64,000 nucleotides of DNA, from assembly GCA_963813525.1 (NCBI GenBank), contig CAWEZI010000005.1, positions 2,418,001 to 2,482,000 of the forward strand. Reading direction: 5' to 3'. The stretch comes from Bog-756 sp963813525 (GTDB taxonomy: Bacteria; Actinomycetota; Acidimicrobiia; Acidimicrobiales; RAAP-2). Below are positions 8,529 through 19,323 of this stretch, one piece after another (position 1 is the first letter of the stretch; every line of letters begins with the position of its first letter). Both the position numbers and the translations under genes were made by a program. The notes under the pieces are model-generated. The model worked only from the letters and a program-made list of their open reading frames with translations. It ran no database searches and had not been told where the DNA came from.

Positions 8529-8670
8529 TTTACATCGCAGGCCCTATCCTTCACAATGCGATGTGCACGCCGGGCCACTGGGCCGGTCAGCGGAGGGGCA
8601 CCCGATTCATTTCGGGCGAACGTCCTGTGTGAGTGGGGGGAAGTGGCCGGGTCTTCGACCCGGCCACTTT
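8529..8670 (+). ncRNA. Candidate small RNA cassette (promoter, three hairpins, terminator)
   Basis: This 285-base gap (8418-8702) holds TTTACA at 8529-8534 and CACAAT at 8552-8557, a 17-base spacing. Three hairpins follow: 8570-8576 with 8580-8586 (one mismatch), CCCGA/TCGGG at 8601-8605 and 8612-8616, and a perfect 13-base stem 8641-8653 with 8657-8669 followed by T bases. A 23-codon frame (ATG 8561 to TGA 8632) also fits inside, so a small protein is possible. Nothing here matches a small RNA I know. Confidence 0.32.
8641..8670. terminator. Strong hairpin terminator downstream of thiD
   Basis: A perfect 13-base stem with a three-base TTC loop, bordered by A-rich and T-rich ends on opposite sides. 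It lies 33 bases beyond the thiD stop and can act on thiD transcripts from the right and on plus-strand transcripts from the left. Confidence 0.7.
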
Positions 8671-8702
8671 CACAACCAGCGCCGGCCCACCGGGCGGGGG
8701 GA

Positions 8703-9542
8703 TCAGCCCGACCACCCCAGATGATCGAGCGGCCCATGCCCTCCGCCCAGGCGCCACGCCGATCCGCCGACCAGGGCGGCGTGCACGTAGTCCTTGGCCG
8801 TCCGGATGGCCACGGCCACGTCGTCACCGCAGGCCAGCCGGGCGGCGATGGCCGCCGACAGAGAGCACCCGGTGCCGTGGGTGTTGGGCGAGTCCACATG
8901 GGGGGAAGCCAGAACCGTGACCTCCGACCCGTCGAAGAGCACGTCCTCCACCTGATCGGGAGGGTGACCGGCCCGCCAGGCCACACCGGGGAGGTGACCA
9001 CCCTTGACCAGGACCCAGTCGGGTCCGAGGGCGTGGATCCGGCGGGCGGCATCGGCCAGGGCGGCGGCGTCGCCCAGCGACCCGGGTTCGACCCCGGCCA
9101 GCAGTGCCGCCTCACCGAGGTTGGGTGTGGCCACCACGGCATGGGGGAGCAGCTCCTCCCGGTAGGCCTTGATGCCGCCCGACGGGAGAAGGGGGCGTCC
9201 GGTCGAGGCCACCATCACCGGGTCGACCACCAGCCAGGGGAGCAGGCCGGCGGCGGCCAGCCGCCCCACCACCCCGATGACCCCCACGCCCCCCAGGAGC
9301 CCGGTCTTGACCGCGGCCACCGGCAGGTCGTCCAGCACGGCGTGGATCTGGGCGGTGACCAGATCGGGAGGGAGGGGGTGGACGGCGCGGACCTCGCTGG
9401 TGTTCTGGGCGGTGACGGCGGTGATGGCCGTGGTGGCGAACACGCCGAGGGCGGCCATCGTCTTGATGTCCGCCTGGATTCCCGCTCCCGCCCCCGAATC
9501 CGAACCGGCGATGGTCAGAGCGACCGGGGGGTCGCCGGCCAT
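8703..9542 (-). CDS. thiD: Hydroxymethylpyrimidine/phosphomethylpyrimidine kinase
   Basis: ThiD phosphorylates HMP and then HMP-P to HMP-PP for thiamine synthesis in the cytoplasm. The 279-residue protein has the ribokinase-fold signatures LTIAGSDSGAGAGIQADIKT at the N-terminus, DPVMVASTG mid-protein, and the anion-hole/catalytic DSPNTHGTGCSLSAA near residue 235. ATG 9542 lies two bases after the thiG stop; GTG 9548 overlapping that stop is possible. It is the last gene of a thiO-thiS-thiG-thiD operon and is followed by a strong terminator. No thiE domain is fused to it. Confidence 0.94.
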   Translation of the reverse strand: MAGDPPVALTIAGSDSGAGAGIQADIKTMAALGVFATTAITAVTAQNTSEVRAVHPLPPDLVTAQIHAVLDDLPVAAVKTGLLGGVGVIGVVGRLAAAGLLPWLVVDPVMVASTGRPLLPSGGIKAYREELLPHAVVATPNLGEAALLAGVEPGSLGDAAALADAARRIHALGPDWVLVKGGHLPGVAWRAGHPPDQVEDVLFDGSEVTVLASPHVDSPNTHGTGCSLSAAIAARLACGDDVAVAIRTAKDYVHAALVGGSAWRLGGGHGPLDHLGWSG

Positions 9543-9544
9543 GG

Positions 9545-10384
9545 TCACCGGCCGATGCGTCCCGCCGTCGGACTCGAGGCCTCGGCGTGGAACCGACGCG
9601 GGATCCGTCCGGCCTGGTGGGCCTCCCGCCCGGCCCGGACGGCGGCGCCCATGGCCCGGGCCATCATCCCCGGATACTGGGCCCGGGTCACCGCCGAGGC
9701 CACCATCACCGCGTCGCACCCCAGTTCCATGGCCTGACAGGCCTCGGAGGCGGTCCCGATGCCGGCGTCGAGGACGACGGGCACCTCGGCCCGCTCGACG
9801 ATGAGGGCGATGTTGTGGGGATTGAGGATCCCGAGGCCGGTCCCGATGGGCGAGCCGAGAGGCATGACGGCCGCACAGCCGGCCTGCTCGAGACGTCGGG
9901 CGGCCACCGGGTCGTCACTGCAGTAGGGGAGGACCACGAAGCCGGCCTCCACCAGCTCCTCTGCCGCTCGGACCAGCTCGACCGTGTCGGGCAGCAACGT
10001 GCGGTCGTCGCTGATGACCTCGAGCTTGACCCAGTGGGTGTCGAAGGCCTCACGGGCCAGTTTGGCGGTGAGGACGGCTTCGGCGGCGGTGAAGCACCCG
10101 GCCGTGTTGGGGAGGATGCCGATATCGAGTTGGTGGAGGAGATCGACCAGCGAATGACGGGTGGACGGATCCACCCGGCGTACGGCCACCGTGGCCAGGG
10201 CCGTCCCCGACCCGACCAAAGCCTCCCGCAGCGATGCCGGACTGGCCATCCCGCCGGTGCCGAGGAGCAGGCGGGACGGGAGGGACCGACCGGCGATGAC
10301 CAGTGGGTCGGTGTCCGCGGCGACCGGGGCCGACGCGGGGGAGAGGGCGGCATCCACCCGCTCCACGGTACCGGCTGAGGTCAC
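9545..10384 (-). CDS. thiG: Thiazole synthase
   Basis: ThiG builds the thiazole phosphate ring from 1-deoxyxylulose 5-phosphate, dehydroglycine and ThiS thiocarboxylate. The 279-residue TIM-barrel protein has LLLGTGG near the N-terminus, LPNTAGCFTA, the Schiff-base lysine in WVKLEVISDD, and the phosphate-binding end VVLDAGIGTASEA. An N-terminal extension of about 25 residues precedes the family core. GTG 10384 lies 15 bases past the thiS stop. Together with thiO and thiS it makes a complete glycine-oxidase type thiazole branch. Confidence 0.95.
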   Translation of the reverse strand: MTSAGTVERVDAALSPASAPVAADTDPLVIAGRSLPSRLLLGTGGMASPASLREALVGSGTALATVAVRRVDPSTRHSLVDLLHQLDIGILPNTAGCFTAAEAVLTAKLAREAFDTHWVKLEVISDDRTLLPDTVELVRAAEELVEAGFVVLPYCSDDPVAARRLEQAGCAAVMPLGSPIGTGLGILNPHNIALIVERAEVPVVLDAGIGTASEACQAMELGCDAVMVASAVTRAQYPGMMARAMGAAVRAGREAHQAGRIPRRFHAEASSPTAGRIGR

Positions 10385-10399
10385 CGTCGACCGCCCGGC

Positions 10400-10603
10400 T
10401 CAGCCCCCGGCCACCGCCGTCACGATCTCGATGCGGTCGCCTTCGACCAGGGGGGTACGGGCCCAGCAACTGCGGGGGACCACGTCGCCGTTGCGAGCCA
10501 CGGCGATGCCGCGTGGGGACGGACACCAACGCGCCACGAGATCGGCCACGGTGGACGCCGACGGCTCGTCCCAGGGGGCACCGTTGACCTCGACCCGGCT
10601 CAC
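10400..10603 (-). CDS. thiS: Sulfur carrier protein ThiS
   Basis: A 67-residue ubiquitin-like protein ending in VTAVAGG; the C-terminal Gly-Gly is the site of adenylation and thiocarboxylate formation. Other family features are VNGAPWDEPSASTVADLV and the closing DRIEIV strand. GTG 10603 overlaps the thiO stop by four bases (GTGA), showing translational coupling, and thiG follows 15 bases later. A thiF gene is not in the window, so the activating enzyme must be elsewhere. Confidence 0.93.
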   Translation of the reverse strand: MSRVEVNGAPWDEPSASTVADLVARWCPSPRGIAVARNGDVVPRSCWARTPLVEGDRIEIVTAVAGG

Positions 10604-11808
10604 CAGGGGTCCGACCCGTTGACGTCCGCCGTCGGTCGGTGGCCACGTGCACCACCGGCGGAGCGAAAGCGCCCCGGTCGGAAGGGGGCGAACAGCCCCA
10701 CCCGGTCGTCGGCGTCGTCTCCCTCCTGGACCAGGCGCACCACCTCGAAGGAGGTGGCCGGGGCCTGCAGGATCCCGTTGCGGTAGGCCCCGGTGGCCAG
10801 GATCAGCCCGGGGACACCGGTGTGGCCCACGATGGGGGCGTTGTCGGGCGAGCCGGGGCGCAGCCCGGTGGTGGTGTCGGTGAGGGCGTACTCCTCCAGC
10901 GAGGGGATCAACCGCCGGGCGTCCTCCAAAAGGTCGCCGACGGCACCGACCTGGATGGAGAGATCGAAGCCCTTCTCCTCGACGGTGGCCCCGACCACCA
11001 CGCTGCCGTCGTGGCGGGGCACCAGATAGCAGGTCCGCCCGTGGACGAGGCCGCGCACCGTCCGCTGCAGGACGGGTACCGCCTCGGGTACCTGCAGGCG
11101 AAGGGTCAGGCCCTTGACCGGCCGGACCGGCGGCCGCACGCTGTCGGGAATGCCGCCCAGGAGGCCGGACCAGCAGCCGGCGGCCACCACCACCGTGCCG
11201 GCCGTACAGGAGGACCCACCACCGGTCTCCACCCCGACCGCCCGACCGCACCGGACGGTGACGGCGGTGGCCGGGTTCTCGACCAGGTCGACCCCCTCGG
11301 TCCAGCAGGCGGCCAGGAGGGCTTCGACCACCCGCCGGTTGTCGACCTGGTGGTCGTCGACCAGGTCGGCCCCGCCCCGGATGCCCGGCGCCAGCAGCGG
11401 TTCGTGGCGGCGGCAGGCCGACGCCGACAGCGGTTGGGCCGACAGTCCCAGTCGCCGCCGATAGGCCAGGAGGTCGTCGGCGGCGGCCTGGTCGGAGGGG
11501 TCGACCGCCACCATCAGGGTGCCGGCCTCCAGGTAGTGGACGGGGACCCCGGAAGCGGCCTCGAGGGTGCGGGCGAAATCGGGCCATGCCCGCGCCGCGG
11601 CCAGGTTGAGAGAGGTGAGGGCGTCCTCCCCGAAATGGGCCTCACCGACGGGCGCCAGCATGCCGGCCGCCGCCCAACTGGCGGCGCGGCCCGGCCGCGG
11701 ATCGATGACGGTGACCGTCATTCCCGCACGCGCCGCCTGCCAGGCCACGGCCAGCCCGATGACGCCGGCCCCGACCACCACCACGTCGGGCGAGGGGGGG
11801 TCGGCCAT
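10600..11808 (-). CDS. thiO: Glycine oxidase ThiO
   Basis: A 402-residue FAD-dependent amine oxidase (DAO fold) that oxidises glycine to the dehydroglycine needed by ThiG. The Rossmann motif VVVVGAGVIGLAVAWQAARA is at residues 9-28, the AASWAAAGMLAP segment follows, and GLRPGSPDNAPIVG and LATGAYRNGILQAP close the FAD site. About 30 residues at the C-terminus are charged and poorly conserved. ATG 11808 follows a minus-strand TAGCAT by six bases, so this operon-leading gene is probably leaderless, leaving little room for a TPP riboswitch in the leader; none is seen. Confidence 0.94.
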   Translation of the reverse strand: MADPPSPDVVVVGAGVIGLAVAWQAARAGMTVTVIDPRPGRAASWAAAGMLAPVGEAHFGEDALTSLNLAAARAWPDFARTLEAASGVPVHYLEAGTLMVAVDPSDQAAADDLLAYRRRLGLSAQPLSASACRRHEPLLAPGIRGGADLVDDHQVDNRRVVEALLAACWTEGVDLVENPATAVTVRCGRAVGVETGGGSSCTAGTVVVAAGCWSGLLGGIPDSVRPPVRPVKGLTLRLQVPEAVPVLQRTVRGLVHGRTCYLVPRHDGSVVVGATVEEKGFDLSIQVGAVGDLLEDARRLIPSLEEYALTDTTTGLRPGSPDNAPIVGHTGVPGLILATGAYRNGILQAPATSFEVVRLVQEGDDADDRVGLFAPFRPGRFRSAGGARGHRPTADVNGSDPW

Positions 11809-11814
11809 GCCGCC

Positions 11815-11820
11815 ATGCTA
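11815..11820 (-). promoter_or_regulatory. -10 box of the thiOSGD operon
   Basis: Minus-strand TAGCAT ends six bases before ATG 11808 of thiO; no ribosome-binding site is visible. Confidence 0.45.
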
Positions 11821-11877
11821 CGGCCGCGGTCGGACGGGACGAGGCCCGAATTGGCCAGATCATGACATCGGCGCGTG

Positions 11878-11883
11878 TACAAT
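11878..11883 (+). promoter_or_regulatory. Candidate -10 of gltBD
   Basis: TACAAT is a near-consensus -10 about 68 bases upstream of gltB. No convincing -35 lies 16-18 bases further up; TTGGCC at 11851 is four bases too far. Confidence 0.4.
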
Positions 11884-11951
11884 CTACGGACCACACATGG
11901 GCCAACGTCGTCCCGGGTGGGTAGGTCCACTTTCCTCGCTGGAGCGCCCAA

Positions 11952-14900
11952 ATGACGACCGAACCCTCTACCTCCGCCCAGGCTCGAGGTGTCCCCGTAG
12001 CAGCGCCGGTAGCGACGCCGCGACGGCGACAGACGGCGACAGCCAGGGCGGCCGGCCCGACGAACACGATGCCGGCCCCGCCGGCAGACGGTCTCTACGA
12101 CGCCCGCTTCGAGCACGACGCCTGCGGTGTGGCCCTGGTGGCCGACCTGCACGGCCGCCGCTCCCACGACCTGGTGGTCCGGGCTCTGTCCGCTCTCGAG
12201 CACCTGGCCCACCGGGGGGCCACCGGCAGCGAGGAGGACAGCGGTGACGGCGCCGGCATCCTCCTGCAGGTGCCCGACGCCTTCTACCGTGCCGTGGTCG
12301 ACTTCGCCCTGCCGCCGTCGGGTCACTACGCCACCGGCATCGCCTTCCTGTCGCGCCACAGCGGTGAGGCGGTCGATGCCCGGAGGGCCGTGGCCAAGCT
12401 GGCCCACGAGGAGGGCCTGTCCGTCCTCGGATGGCGGGACATCCCCTTCCGGGACGGCACGCTGGGGTCGTTGGCCGAGGCGGCCATGCCTTCGCTGCAC
12501 CAGGTGTTCGTGGCGCCGGGGCCGGACACCGCCCTGTCGGGACCCGACCCGGCCCTGGCCCTGGACCGACTGGCCTTCGTCCTGCGCAAGCGCACCGAGC
12601 ACGAGATCGATTCCTGCTACATGGCCTCACTGTCGGCCCGAACCATCGTCTACAAGGGAATGCTGACCTCCCACCAGCTGGCCGAGTTCTTCCCCGACCT
12701 GTCCGACGAGCGGGTGGTCAGTGGTCTGGCTCTGGTCCATTCCCGCTTCTCCACCAACACCTTTCCGTCGTGGCCGCTGGCCCATCCCTACCGGTACATG
12801 GCCCACAACGGTGAGATCAACACGCTGGCCGGCAATCGCAACTGGATGCGGGCCCGGGAGGCGCTGTGCGCCTCGGACCTGATCCCCGGGCTGGAACGGG
12901 CTTTTCCGGTGGTCACCCCGGGGGCCAGCGATTCGGCCTCGTTCGACGAGGTGCTCGAGCTCCTGCACCTCGGAGGTCGGCCGCTGCATCACGCCGTGCT
13001 GATGATGATCCCCGAGGCGTGGGAGAACCATCCGACCATGGACCCGGCCCGGCGGGCCTTCTACCGCTACCACGCCGCCCTGATGGAGCCGTGGGACGGA
13101 CCGGCGGCCATCGCCTTCACCGACGGCACGGTGATCGGGGCCGTGCTCGACCGCAACGGCCTGCGACCGGCCCGCTACTGGGTGACCGACGACGGGCTGG
13201 TGGTGCTGGCCAGCGAGGTGGGAGTGGTGGACGTCCCTCCCCAAAAGGTGGTGCGCAAGGGACGCCTGCAGCCGGGGCGCATGTTCCTGGTGGACACCTC
13301 GGCCGGGCGCATCGTGGACGACGACGAGATCAAGTCGGCGCTGGCCGCCGAGGAGCCCTACGCGGCCTGGTTGGATGCCGGCCAGATCGAACTGGAGGAC
13401 CTTCCCCCGCGGGTCATGCTCACGCCCCAGCACGCCTCGGTGGTCGGCCGGCAGCGACTGTTCGGCTACACCAACGAGGAGCTCCGGCTCATCGTCGGAC
13501 CCATGGCCAAGACGGGCGCCGAGCCCACCGGATCGATGGGAACGGACGCCGCCATCGCCGTTCTGTCCGACCGCCCCCGGTTGCTCTACGACTACTTCAC
13601 CCAGCTCTTCGCCCAGGTCACCAACCCCCCGCTGGACGCCATCCGCGAAGAACTGGTGACCTCCCTCTCGTCCACCCTGGGGCCCGAGGCAAACCTGCTC
13701 GAGCCCACCGCCGAGTCGTGCCGCCAGATCGTGCTGCCCATGCCCATCATCGACAACGACGACCTGGCCAAGCTGCTCTACGTCAACGAGGACGGAAGCA
13801 CACCGGGCTTCCGGGCCTTCGCCGTCGACGGCCTGTTCGAGGTGGCGGGTGGGGGTGACGCCCTGCGGCGGGCCATCGACCAGGTGCGCAGCCAGGTCAG
13901 CGCGGCCATCGACGGCGGCGCCGACGTCATCGTGCTGTCCGACCGCAACTCCACGGCCACCCTGGCGCCAATTCCCTCGCTCCTGATGGTGGCCGCCGTC
14001 CACCATCATCTTGTCCGGGACAAGACCAGGACCCAGGTCGGACTGGTGGTGGAGACGGGGGACGCCCGCGAGGTACACCACATGGCCCTGCTCAAGGGGT
14101 TCGGGGCGGCCGCCATCAATCCCTACCTGGCCTTCGAGACGGTCGACGACATGATCGCCTCGGGCACCCTCACCGGGGTCACCCCCCGGCAGGCCCAGAA
14201 GAACTTCATCAAGGCCGCCTCCAAGGGAATCATCAAGGTCATGTCCAAGATGGGCATCTCCACGGTGGCCTCCTACACCGGTGCCCAGGTGTTCGAGGCG
14301 GTGGGGTTGGCCGCCGACGTGGTCGACGAGTACTTCACCGGGACGGTCTCCCGTATCGGGGGAGTGGGAATGGACGTCCTGGCCGAGGAGGTGTCCGCCC
14401 GCCACCGGCTCTCCCATCTGGACCGGCCGACCGAACTGGCCCACCGGGAGCGGGAGGTGGGGGGCGAGTACCAGTGGAGGCGCGAGGGGGAGATCCACCT
14501 GTTCAATCCCCGCACCGTGTTCAAGCTCCAACACGCCACCCGGTCCAAGCGCTACGACGTGTTCAAGGAGTACACCACGGCGGTCGACGACCAGGCCGCC
14601 CATCTGGCCACCCTGCGCGGCCTGATGCGCTTCCGGACCGCTACCGTCAGCCCGATCCCGATCGACCAGGTGGAGCCGGTCTCTTCCATCCTGGCCCGCT
14701 TCTCGACCGGGGCCATGTCCTACGGATCGATTTCGGCCGAGGCCCACCAGACGCTGGCCATCGCCATGAACCGCCTGGGCGGACGGTCCAACACCGGCGA
14801 GGGAGGGGAGGACGCCGACCGCTTCACGCCCGATGCCAACGGCGACCTGCGCCGCAGTGCCATCAAGCAGGTGGCCTCGGGGCGGTTCGGGGTGACCTCC

Positions 14901-16608
14901 GAGTACCTGGTCAACGCCGACGACATCCAGATCAAGATCGCCCAGGGGGCCAAACCGGGCGAGGGGGGCCAGCTCCCGGGGCAGAAGGTGCACCCGTGGA
15001 TCGCCCGGACCCGGTTCTCGACGCCCGGGGTCGGACTCATCTCGCCGCCGCCCCACCACGACATCTATTCGATCGAGGACATCGCCCAGCTCATCCACGA
15101 CTTGAAGTCGGCCAACCCGCGGGCCCGGGTGCACGTCAAACTGGTGGCCGAGGTGGGCGTGGGCACGGTGGCCGCCGGGGTGGCCAAGGCCCACTCCGAT
15201 GTGGTCCTCATCTCCGGGCACGACGGCGGGACGGGAGCGGCACCGCTCACCTCCCTCAAGCACGCCGGCATCCCCTGGGAGCTGGGACTGGCCGAAACCC
15301 AGCAGACCCTGTTGGCCAACGGGCTCCGGGACCGCATCGTCGTCCAGGTCGACGGGCAGATGAAGACCGGTCGGGACGTGGTCATCGGCGCCTTGCTCGG
15401 GGCCGAGGAGTTCGGGTTCGCCACCGCCCCGCTGGTGGTCTCGGGGTGCATCATGATGCGGGTCTGCCACCTCGACTCGTGCCCGGTGGGCATCGCCACC
15501 CAGGTCCCTGCTCTCCGGGCGCGTTACTCGGGAAAGCCCGAGTTCGTGGAGACCTTCTTCGAGTACATCGCCGAGGAGGTCCGTGAGCACCTGGCCTCCC
15601 TCGGGTTGCGGTCGCTGGAGGAGGCGGTCGGTCGGGTCGACCTGATCGATGCGTCGCGGGCGGTCGACCACTGGAAGGCCGCCGGTCTCGACCTGTCTCC
15701 CATTCTGGTCGAGCCCGACGTGCCGGCGGGCAGCGCCCGGCACTGCACCACCGAGCAGGACCACGGGCTCGACCGCGCTCTCGACCACGCCTTCCTCGAA
15801 CTGTGCCGGCCAGCCATCGAAGGGGGGACACCCATGGCCGCCACTGTCGACATCAGCAACGTCGACCGTACGGTGGGTACCCTCCTCGGCTACGAGATAA
15901 CCCGCCGACACGGCGGAGCAGGACTGCCCGAGGGGACCATCGACCTCACCTTCATCGGCTCGGCCGGACAGAGCTTCGGTGCCTTCGTGCCCAAAGGTGT
16001 CACCCTGCGACTGCTGGGGGACAGCAACGACTACCTGGGCAAGGGGCTCTCCGGGGGGCGGATCATCGTGCGGCCCCCCGACGAGTCCCCGTTCGCCGCC
16101 GAGGACAACATCGTGGCCGGCAACGTGATCCTCTACGGGGCCACCGCCGGCGAGATGTTCCTGCGCGGCCAGGTGGGCGAGCGCTTCGGTGTGCGCAACT
16201 CGGGGGCCATCGCCGTGGTCGAAGGGGTCGGGGACCACGCCTGCGAGTACATGACCGGTGGTCGGGTGGTGGTGCTCGGACCGACCGGACGCAATTTTGG
16301 GGCGGGCATGTCGGGCGGGGTGGCCTACGTCTTCGATCCCCTGGGCGCGCTGGCCGGACTGGTCAACCGCGAGACCGTCGAGCTCGAGGTGCTCTCCCCC
16401 GACGACCGGATGTGGCTGAAGGACAGGATCACCATGCACGGCGACGAGACCGGGTCCGAGATGGCGGCCCGGATCCTGACCGACTGGGTGAGCACGTCCG
16501 AGCAGTTCGTGACGGTCATGCCCAAGGACTACCGGCGGGTTCTCGAGGCCACCGAAAAGGCCATCGCCGAGGGCCGGTCGGTGGACGAGGCGGTCATGGC
16601 GGCAGCTC

Positions 16609-16616
<8 letters not shown>
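11952..16616 (+). CDS. gltB: Glutamate synthase (NADPH/ferredoxin) large subunit
   Basis: GltB hydrolyses glutamine and uses the ammonia to convert 2-oxoglutarate to two glutamates. The 1554-residue protein has a class II amidotransferase domain starting at Cys58 (HDACGV), the nucleophile after propeptide removal; the predicted 57-residue propeptide is longer than usual. The central domain, the FMN-binding synthase domain (PGEGGQLPGQKV; GHDGGTGAAPLTSLKH) and the iron-sulfur cysteines (CIMMRVCHLDSCPVG) follow, then the GXGXG repeat domain. GGAG lies about nine bases before ATG 11952. It overlaps gltD by eight bases. Confidence 0.97.
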
Positions 16617-18117
<1,501 letters not shown>

Positions 18118-18151
18118 ACGAGAGACGCCGGTCGGCCCCGGCCGGTGGCCG

Positions 18152-19066
18152 TCACCCGGGACGGGTGGCGCCGACCAATTCGGTGCTGCCGGCACTGTCG
18201 TAACGGACCAGGGCCCCGGTGTAGGGGGCGTCGATCATCTCCCCCTCGCCCACATACAGCCCGACGTGGCTGACCCCGGCCGGCCCGGTGCCGAAGAAGA
18301 CCAGGTCTCCGGGCAGAACGGCCGCCCCGGCCGGCACCACCGGCCCGGCGTCGTACTGGTCCTGGGCCACCCGGGGGAGTGACACCCCGGCGGCCCGGTA
18401 GGCGGCCTGGACCAGCCCCGAGCAGTCGAAGCCCCCGTTGCCGGTGCCACCCCAGACGTAGGGGGTGCCGAGCTGACGGGCGGCGAAGGACAGGGCGGCC
18501 ACCACCGTGACCGAGGCCGACGGATCCTGCTCGAGGGCCAGGGCCAGGGTGAGCACGGTGTCGGCGTAGGGAGCCGCATGGTTGTAGTCGAGGACGGCGC
18601 CTCGCAGGGTGGACGCCGAGGCGGCCCCGTCGGCGCAGAGCAGAGCGGCCGCCGTGTAGACGGCGTCCACCGGGTCGTAGGGCGACGGTGGTCGCGCCCC
18701 TCCGGGCCCGACGGTGGCATAGGCGGCAAAGGTCGGGGCTTCGAACTGCATCGGACCTTCGGCGCCGGCGGCGTTGGCGCCGGCGTGGACCCCGGGTGCG
18801 GTGGACTGGCCGCTCCCCGACTCGACCGTGCCGATGGCGGCCAGGACCGACCAGGCCAGGCCCGGACAAGTGGCGGCGGCCTGCTGGTACAGAGCCACCC
18901 AGGCGGGGGGCACGGCGGCCGCCGACGAGGGCCCTCCCAACGGCGAGGGTACGGACGATGACCCGTCGAAGGGTCCCGATCCGGTGGCCGCCGACACCAC
19001 CACAAAGACCAGGCCGAGGGTGAGGGCGGCCACGGCGGTGACCACGGCCATGATCAGTTTTCCCAT
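18152..19066 (-). CDS. Secreted cell-wall hydrolase: lytic-transglycosylase-like plus NlpC/P60 domains
   Basis: The 304-residue protein has an N-terminal membrane segment (residues 4-26) serving as signal or anchor. A goose-lysozyme/SLT-like domain follows (about 55-170) with candidate catalytic Glu82 in GTVESGSG. The C-terminal NlpC/P60 endopeptidase domain (about 185-304) has Cys215 in FDCSGL and His267 in SHVGLY. The pair would cut both glycan strands and peptide stems, a role in division or wall turnover. ATG 19066 is chosen because the membrane segment follows directly; the frame extends upstream without family likeness. It is convergent with gltD, 34 bases away. Confidence 0.87.
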   Translation of the reverse strand: MGKLIMAVVTAVAALTLGLVFVVVSAATGSGPFDGSSSVPSPLGGPSSAAAVPPAWVALYQQAAATCPGLAWSVLAAIGTVESGSGQSTAPGVHAGANAAGAEGPMQFEAPTFAAYATVGPGGARPPSPYDPVDAVYTAAALLCADGAASASTLRGAVLDYNHAAPYADTVLTLALALEQDPSASVTVVAALSFAARQLGTPYVWGGTGNGGFDCSGLVQAAYRAAGVSLPRVAQDQYDAGPVVPAGAAVLPGDLVFFGTGPAGVSHVGLYVGEGEMIDAPYTGALVRYDSAGSTELVGATRPG

Positions 19067-19099
19067 GGCCCGGACCTCGACGGCGACAGGCGACGTGGG

Positions 19100-19115
19100 T
19101 GAGCGCGGTCGCTCA
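19100..19115. promoter_or_regulatory. Inverted repeat upstream of the wall hydrolase
   Basis: TGAGCG and CGCTCA flank a four-base spacer, 33 bases upstream of the hydrolase start. Another TGAGCG occurs at 19125. It may be an operator or a leader hairpin. The rest of 19067-19323 shows no other clear signal. Confidence 0.3.
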
Positions 19116-19323
19116 GAAGAGGGGTGAGCGTGACCGCCCAGAGAGGGGACGGCGTGCCCCGCGATCGAGGGTGAGTCAGGAACCCTCGGGCGCACGTCCA
19201 GCCCACCGCCAGTTGAGCACCGTCGGCCGGCCCGATCAAGGGTCAGTGGGACTGTCAGGCCGGGGGTTCGATCGATAAGCTCGTCGAGCCGGATCACCCG
19301 GTGCGGGACAGGGAGGTACCGAG

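Noticed and set aside
11809..11951. TPP riboswitch before thiO
   Set aside because: The conserved CUGAGA and ACC-CUUUGAA-type elements are absent, and a -10 box six bases before the thiO start leaves no leader.
19067..19323. c-di-AMP (ydaO) riboswitch before the NlpC/P60 gene
   Set aside because: The minus strand has GGGTGATCC and GACAG fragments, but the invariant GACAGCUAACC-type core and the first GGAACC element are missing, and the order overlaps the neighbouring promoter.
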